From: Glandiceps talaboti
Taxonomy: Eukaryota > Hemichordata > Enteropneusta > Spengelidae
DNA: 64,000 bases
Direction: 5' to 3'
Assembly (NCBI RefSeq): GCF_964340395.1
Contig: NC_135561.1
Location: 24,436,986-24,500,985 of the forward strand
Shown: positions 58,400 to 64,000 of the stretch, in pieces
Layout: each line of letters opens with the position of its first letter
Numbering within the stretch: position 1 is the stretch's first letter
Position numbers and translations under genes: made by a program
The notes under the pieces: model-generated
What the model was told of the DNA's origin: nothing
Databases searched by the model: none
Seen by the model: only the letters and a program-made list of their open reading frames with translations

Positions 58400-61142
58400 A
58401 TATGTGTATAGGGAAGAAACCTCCTACGGAATCACTAGTATTGTATAGGTAAGGAACCTCTTATGGAATCAGTTGTATAGGGAAGGAACCTCCTATGTAA
58501 TCAATTGTATAGGGAAGGAACCTCTTATGGAATCAATTGTATTGTATAGGAAGGAACCTCCTATGGTATCAATTGTATAGGGAAGGAACCTCCTATGGAA
58601 TCAATTGTATAGGGAAGGAACCTCCTATGGTATCAATTGTATAGGGAAGGAACCTCCTATGAAATCAATTGTATTGTATAGGAAGGAACCTCCTATTGAA
58701 TCAATTGTATAGGGAAGGAACCGTCTATGGAATCAATTGTATAGGGAAGGAATCTTCTATGGAATCAATTTTATTGTATAGGGAAGGAACCTCCTATGTA
58801 ATCAATTGTATAGGGAAGGAACCTCCTATGGAATCAATTTTATTGTATATGAAGGAACCTCCTATTGAATCAATTGTATAGGGAAGGAACCGTCTATGGA
58901 ATCAATTGTATAGGGAAGGAATCTTCTATGGAATCAATTGTATTGTATAGGGAAGGAACCTCCTATGTAATCAATTGTATAGGGAAGGAACCTCCTATGG
59001 AATCAATTTTATTGTATAGGGAAGGAACCTCCTATATAATCAATTGTATAGGGAAGGAATCTTCTATGGAATCAATTTTATTGTATAGGGAAGGAACCTC
59101 CTATGTAATCAATTGTATAGGGAAGAAACCTCCTTTGGAATCAATTGTATTGTATAGGGAAGGAACCTCTTATGGAATCAATTGTATAGGGAAGGAACCT
59201 CCTATATAATCAATTGTATAGGGAAGGAACCTCCTATGGAATCAATTGTATAGGGAAGGAACCTCCTATGTAATCAATTGTATAGGGAAGGAACCTCCTA
59301 TGGTATCAATTGTATAGTGAAGGAACCTCCTATGGTATCAATTGTATTGTATAGGAAGGAAACGTCTTTGGAATCAATTGTATAGGGAAGGAACCTCCTA
59401 TGGAATCAATTGTATAGGGAAGGAACCTCCTATGGAATCAATTGTATAGGGAAGGAACCTCCTATGGTATCAATTGTATAGTGAAGGAACCTCCTATGGT
59501 ATCAATTGTATTGTATAGGAAGGAACCGTCTATGGAATCAATTGTATAGGGAAGGAACCTCCTATGGAATCAATTGTATAGGGAAGGAACCTCCTATGGA
59601 ATCAATTGTATAGGGAAGGAACCTCCTATGGTATCAATTGTATAGTGAAGGAACCTCCTATGGTATCAATTGTATAGTGAAGGAACCTCCTATGGTATCA
59701 ATTGTATAGTGAAGGAACCTCCTATGGAATCAATTGTATAGGGAAGGAACCTCCTATGGTATCAATTGTATAGTGAAGGAACCTCCTATGGTATCAATTG
59801 TATAGTGAAGGGGAACCTCTTATGGAATCAGTTGTATTGTATAGGGAAGGAACCTCCTATGGAATCAGTTGTATAGGGAAAGAACCTCCTATGGTATCAA
59901 TTGTATTGTATAGGAAGGAACCGTCTATGGAATCAATTGTATAGGGAAGGAACCTCTTATGGAATCAGTTGTATAGGGAAGGAACCTCCTATGGAATCAA
60001 TTGTATTGTATAGTGAAGGAACCTCCTATGGAATCAATTGTATTGTATAGGGAAGGAACCTCCTATTGAATCAATTGTATAGGGAAGGAACCTCCTATGG
60101 TATCAATTGTATTGTATAGGGAAGGAACCTCCTATGGAATCAATTGTATTGTATAGGGAAGGAACCTCCTATTGAATCAATTGTATAGGGAAGGAACCTC
60201 CTATGGTATCAATTGTATTGTATAGGGAAGGAACCTCCTATGGAATCAATTGTATAGGGAAGGAACCTCCTATGTAATCAATTGTATAGGGAAGGAACCT
60301 CCTATTGAATCAATTGTATAGGGAAGGAACCTCCTATGGTATCAATTGTATTGTATAGGGAAGGAACCTCCTATTGAATCAATTGTATAGGGAAGGAACC
60401 TCCTATTGAATCAATTGTATAGGGAAGGAACCGTCTATGGAATCAATTGTATAGGGAAGGAACCTCCTATTGAATCAGTTGTATAGGGAAGGAACCTCCT
60501 ATTGAATCAATTGTATAGGGAAGGAACCGTCTATGGAATCAATTGTATAGGGAAGGAACCTATTGAATCAATTGTATAGGGATGGAACCTCCTATGGAAT
60601 CAGTTGTATAGGGAAGGAACCTCCTATTGAATCAATTGTATAGGGAAGGAACCTCCTATGGAATCAATTGTATAGGGAAGGAATCTTCTATGGAATCAAT
60701 TTTATTGTATAGGAAGGAACCTCCTATTGAATCAATTGTATAGGGAAGGAACCGTCTATGGAATCAATTGTATAGGGAAGGAATCTTCTATGGAATCAAT
60801 TTTATTGTATAGGGAAGGAACCGTCTATGGAATCAATTGTATAGGGAAGGAACCTCTTATGTAATCAATTGTATAGGGAAAGAACCTCCTATGGTATCAA
60901 TTGTATAGGGAAGGAACCTCCTATGGTATCAATTGTATAGGGAAGGAACCTCCTATGTAATCAATTGTATAGGGAAAGAACCTCCTATGGTATCAATTGT
61001 ATAGGGAAGGAATCTTCTATGGAATCAATTTTATTGTATAGGGAAGGAACCTCCTTTGGAATCAATTTTATTGTATAGGGAAGGAACCTCCTTTGGAATC
61101 AATTGTATAGGGAAGGAACCTCCTATGGAATCAATTGTATTG
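58400..61142. repeat. Minisatellite of 32-bp units, ~80 copies
   Basis: Consensus core GGAACCTCCTATGGAATC followed by AATTGTATAGGGAA. Variants: an extra TTGTA pentamer, GTC for CTC, ATCTT for ACCTC. Higher-order blocks of variants recur, so it grew by segmental steps. It lies within the last URB2-like intron; the open frames across it (IGKEPPMES-like) are artefacts. Confidence 0.97.
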
Positions 61143-61226
61143 TGTCAGAAAGTGTGTATGAGTAGACCATTGCCTTTGTTTTATGTCTGATGAAATGTAA
61201 TATTTCAATGTTTTTTTCTTTAACAG

Positions 61227-61382
61227 AGGTGTTTAAACCGTGGAATTTACAGTGTACTTGACCTGTGTGATAACAATGCTATAGCCTGCCTACATACAAC
61301 ACTACCTCTGGGATTCAAAGAAGTCTTCAAAGATTTCTATGCTGACTTCAATAAATATCATAAATACAAAGGAAAAGTTTAA
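61227..61382 (+). CDS. URB2: URB2-like gene, terminal exon with conserved C-terminus
   Basis: Acceptor ttttttctttaacag, then RCLNRGIYSVLDLCDNN, LPLGFKEVFKDFYADF and NKYHKYKGKV, and a TAA at 61380-61382. The pattern GIY.LLD.C...L...L....K.VFK.LY.DY.KY.KY is the C-terminal signature of URB2/Npa2, a nucleolar protein needed for early large-subunit pre-ribosome assembly with Npa1. The frame joins the preceding exon in phase 0. No AATAAA was seen close downstream. Family assignment is good; orthology rests on this block and its partner exon. Confidence 0.82.
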   Translation, partial: RCLNRGIYSVLDLCDNNAIACLHTTLPLGFKEVFKDFYADFNKYHKYKGKV

Positions 61383-61676
61383 TACTTTCCAAGATAGGTG
61401 TTTGCAATTCTAGTTTGTCATTATCAGTGAAACGATGTAAAGTGAATGCCTGCACTAAGGGCACAACCATAGATTTTTGTTCCTACACATAAACTTCTGA
61501 GCTATGTATATGTTATTTGCCAATTGCCATTCCATATCTTCCTGCAAGAGGTCACTTTCCATTAATAACAGCAAGCCAGAGGCTAACCATTTTACTGGAA
61601 AAATGAGTAGCAAGATGTGAAACAGTATTTGGCAAATAACATACTTAAATGTCACCTGCAACTACGAATTCATTTT
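61383..61676 (+). other. 3' flank of the URB2-like gene; line repeated at 61780
   Basis: Likely 3' UTR and downstream DNA. The segment at 61440-61515 (ACCATAGATTTTTG, CCTACACAT) recurs at 61783-61860, so B8 lies between two copies of a local repeat. Confidence 0.45.
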
Positions 61677-61780
61677 TATCACAACTAAACTTCTCAGGTT
61701 CAGGAGTGCTGTAGGCATGGAAATGTGCCTGTCTGTCTTTGTGGATGTGTGTGTGTAAACAACTTAAAGTCAACCAGATT
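61677..61780 (+). mobile_element. Family B fragment B8 (head only)
   Basis: TTTTTATCACAACTAAACTT, a GGTTCAGGAGTGCTGTAGGC hairpin half, a short GTCT/GTG microsatellite and AACAACTTAAAGTCAA, then lost. Confidence 0.75.
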
Positions 61781-61859
61781 TAAACTGAATGCATGTAAGG
61801 CAAAACCATAGATTTTTGGGCCTACACATTGTTGGAATACAAAATTCTGAACTATAGCT

Positions 61860-62489
61860 ATTATACATGATGTACCACTTAATTAGAAAACTAATTATAT
61901 GAAACTATATGAAATTTGAAGCTTGCATAGTTATCATATTGCCTAGTTATTAAAAAAAACATTGATTATGCAAATTAACCATATAGATTATAAGTTACAT
62001 CAAGCTTTAAATGACACATGCACTTCATTACCATCAACCATCAAAACATACAAAATTATCTGAAATTTAAAGTTTGCATTCTTAAGAAATAGCCTAGTTA
62101 CCAAAAATCATTAATTATGCAAATTAGTCGTAAAATTAAAAATTATATCAACAGGCTTTAAAGGATGTGCACTTTATCATATGTGCCAAATTATGTGGAA
62201 TTTGAAACATGCATTCCAAAGATATACCTTAATTACTGAAGATCATTAATTATTCAAATTACTCATCAAAAGTAAAGGCTATGTCAACAAACTTGTAGGC
62301 ATTGGTTAGTATATGTAATAAATTCTATGAAATTTGAAGCTTGCATTCTTAAGATAAAGCTGAATTACCAAAGGCCATTAATTATGCAAATTATTCATTA
62401 AATTGTAATCAACAAACTTTATAGGACATATATGCTTAGTTATGGTTAACGCATGTACTAAATTATATTGAAATTGAAGTATGCATTTT
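61860..62489 (+). repeat. Satellite G, ~115-bp diverged tandem units (left part)
   Basis: Five to six units with CATTAATTATGCAAATTA, a GAAATTTGAAGCTTGCAT line and ATATGTGC. It continues at 63711 after the B9 insertion. Confidence 0.8.
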
Positions 62490-62556
62490 TAGCACAAGTG
62501 AACTACAATGGTAGGTTCAGTAGTGCTGTAGGCATCGAGCTGTGTCTGTCCATCTG

Positions 62557-62633
<77 letters not shown>

Positions 62634-63710
62634 ACGATTGAAACTCAAAAATTGCCAACCCAATTCCCTTGGTATTTGGTGGGGACATTACTTGTGGGGT
62701 CTAGTTGGGAAATTATTCAAATGAAAATGATCGCATCACAGATGTGTGATTTGGGTCAAATAATTTTATTTTTTGGTCAAAAAACTTAAACTCAAAAACT
62801 ACTTGTCAGATTGGTGCAAAATTTGGTGGGATTATTCTTAAGGGGGTGTAAAGTAAGGTTGTTCATGACATGATCCCATCAGTAATATGCAAATTAGGGC
62901 TAAAGGTGTGTCTTTTTGTTAAAAAATCTTTAATGTCAAAACTATTCAGCAGATTGGGCTGAAATTTAATGAGGATGCCTCTGGGGGTGTATAACTAAAG
63001 ACATTTTAAGCATATGATGATGTGAGGAATATGCAAATTAGGTGTAAAAATGTGAATTTTGGTCAAAAATGTTTATCTCAAAAGGTTCTTGGTCAGTGAG
63101 ACTGCAACATGGTCTGATGATTCTAGATATGTTATTCTGCAGATTTTGTTCAACACGTTCTGACCCAATTGGTCCTATTAACCATGTCCACACCCTTAGC
63201 AACAGCCAGATGGGAGTACATTTTGGTCAAATAACATCATCTGGTAGGCAAATGAGTAAACATTTAAAAAATGTATGCAAATATCCTTAACAACCATGAT
63301 CAAGCCATAGCAACAGCCAAACGGTGATGTATTTCACAAAGAATAACCACTGGGATTAATAGACAATTGAATAAATTCAAAAAATGTATGTAAATTTGCC
63401 TAGCAACAAGACCTCCATAGCAACAGCCAAATAATTGCATATTTTGCAATGATAACAGGAATTGATAGACAATTGAATAATCATGCAAAAAGTGTATGTA
63501 AATGTGCCTAGCAACAAGACTGCCCATAGCAACAGCCAAAGGTGGTGTATTTCGCAAAGATAACAACAGGAATTAATAGACAAGTTAATAGTCATTCAAA
63601 AAATGTATGTAAATATGCAAATGACCACCTATACCTAGAATGGCTCACCATATATTACATTTTAAAACTGTACAGTACAGTTGTGCTACATCGCCATTGG
63701 CACTATTTTT
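62490..63710 (+). mobile_element. Family B element B9 inserted in satellite G
   Basis: Head AGCACAAGTGAACTACAATG, (TC)n and (TG)n microsatellites (62562-62631), B body lines, TAGCAACAGCC array at 63190-63545, tail CAGTTGTGCTACATCGCCAT and CACTATTTTT. Satellite units on both sides show the empty site GCATTCTTAAGATA; B9 sits inside its T run. Confidence 0.85.
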
Positions 63711-64000
63711 AAGATATAGCCTAATTACCTATACCGATAATCATTAATTATTCAAATTTTCATAAAAGCTTTAAGCTAAATCAACAAACTGTATAGGACA
63801 TATGTGCCTTGTTATGGTTAACATATGAACCAAATTATATTGACTTTGAAGGATACATTCCAAAGATATAGCCTAATTTCTCAAAACCATTAATTATGCA
63901 AATAACTAATTAATGTTCATTGGATGTTCACCAAAATCTAATCAGTTCGTGCCATTAGCATATGGAAGATGTGTAGCAAATTGCATTATAATTGAGCCAG
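63711..64000 (+). repeat. Satellite G, right part
   Basis: Units resume with AAGATATAGCCTAATTAC and CATTAATTATTCAAATT and run to the window end. Together with 61860-62489 it is one array split by B9. Confidence 0.8.

Noticed and set aside
58669-59209. Open frames of 70-114 codons with repeated IGKEPPMESI-type peptides
   Set aside because: They lie wholly in the 32-bp minisatellite; frames stay open only because of variant spacing.

Overview
This is metazoan nuclear DNA: AT-rich, with GT-AG introns, a short TTAGGG-type telomeric tract, a tRNA-derived SINE and many nested transposable elements. It looks like a marine invertebrate, but no single-copy marker fixes the phylum. There are no bacterial-style genes, rRNA genes or CRISPR arrays.

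The one host gene I can identify with confidence is the 3' half of a URB2/Npa2-like nucleolar ribosome-biogenesis gene on the + strand. Its exons lie at 39009-39098, 41837-~42056, 49635-49732, 57882-57993 and 61227-61382, and their reading phases agree where they can be tested. Its introns hold most of the right third of the window: a decayed tyrosine-recombinase retrotransposon of Ngaro type (51517-57040, A1-ORFs-B1-A2-B2 split repeats), a 70-bp tandem repeat, a short array in which the 3' end of an exon and its splice donor have been copied five times, and a ~2.7-kb minisatellite of 32-bp units.

Other protein-coding remains are a multi-exon transposase-like gene on the - strand (233-5653), cut by a 1984-bp inverted-repeat element with an exact 7-bp target duplication; a THAP-domain gene broken by a 69-bp palindromic insertion (35215-35622); two DIRS-like fragments (~17.9-18.9 kb and ~37.4-38.3 kb); and an unrecognised, frameshifted coding remnant at 33.2-34.05 kb.

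Most of the rest is three high-copy repeat families, here called A, B and E. They have different sequences but one architecture: a 5' terminal motif, a 5' hairpin and/or GTCTG/GTCCG microsatellite, an array of internal repeats, an inverted copy of the 5' motif near the 3' end, and a final stem-loop. They are inserted in T runs with no obvious target duplication. Empty and filled sites can be compared inside the window, because older repeats (C, D, E, satellite G) occur both with and without the insert. This matches non-autonomous Helentron/Helitron2-type elements (HINEs). Nesting order can be read directly, for example B1, A3 and B2 inside E2.

Layout: 0-5.7 kb transposase-like pseudogene; 6.2-16.6 kb duplicated C/D segments, one carrying E1; 17.9-19.8 kb DIRS remnant and a satellite with a TTAA-flanked MITE; 20.2-26.6 kb composite E2; 26.8-28.2 kb hAT-like TIR element; 28.4-32.9 kb B3, SINE, A4 and a foldback element; 33-38.8 kb coding remnants, THAP, D3, DIRS and B4; 39-61.4 kb the URB2-like gene with nested repeats; 61.4-64 kb satellite G with B8 and B9.
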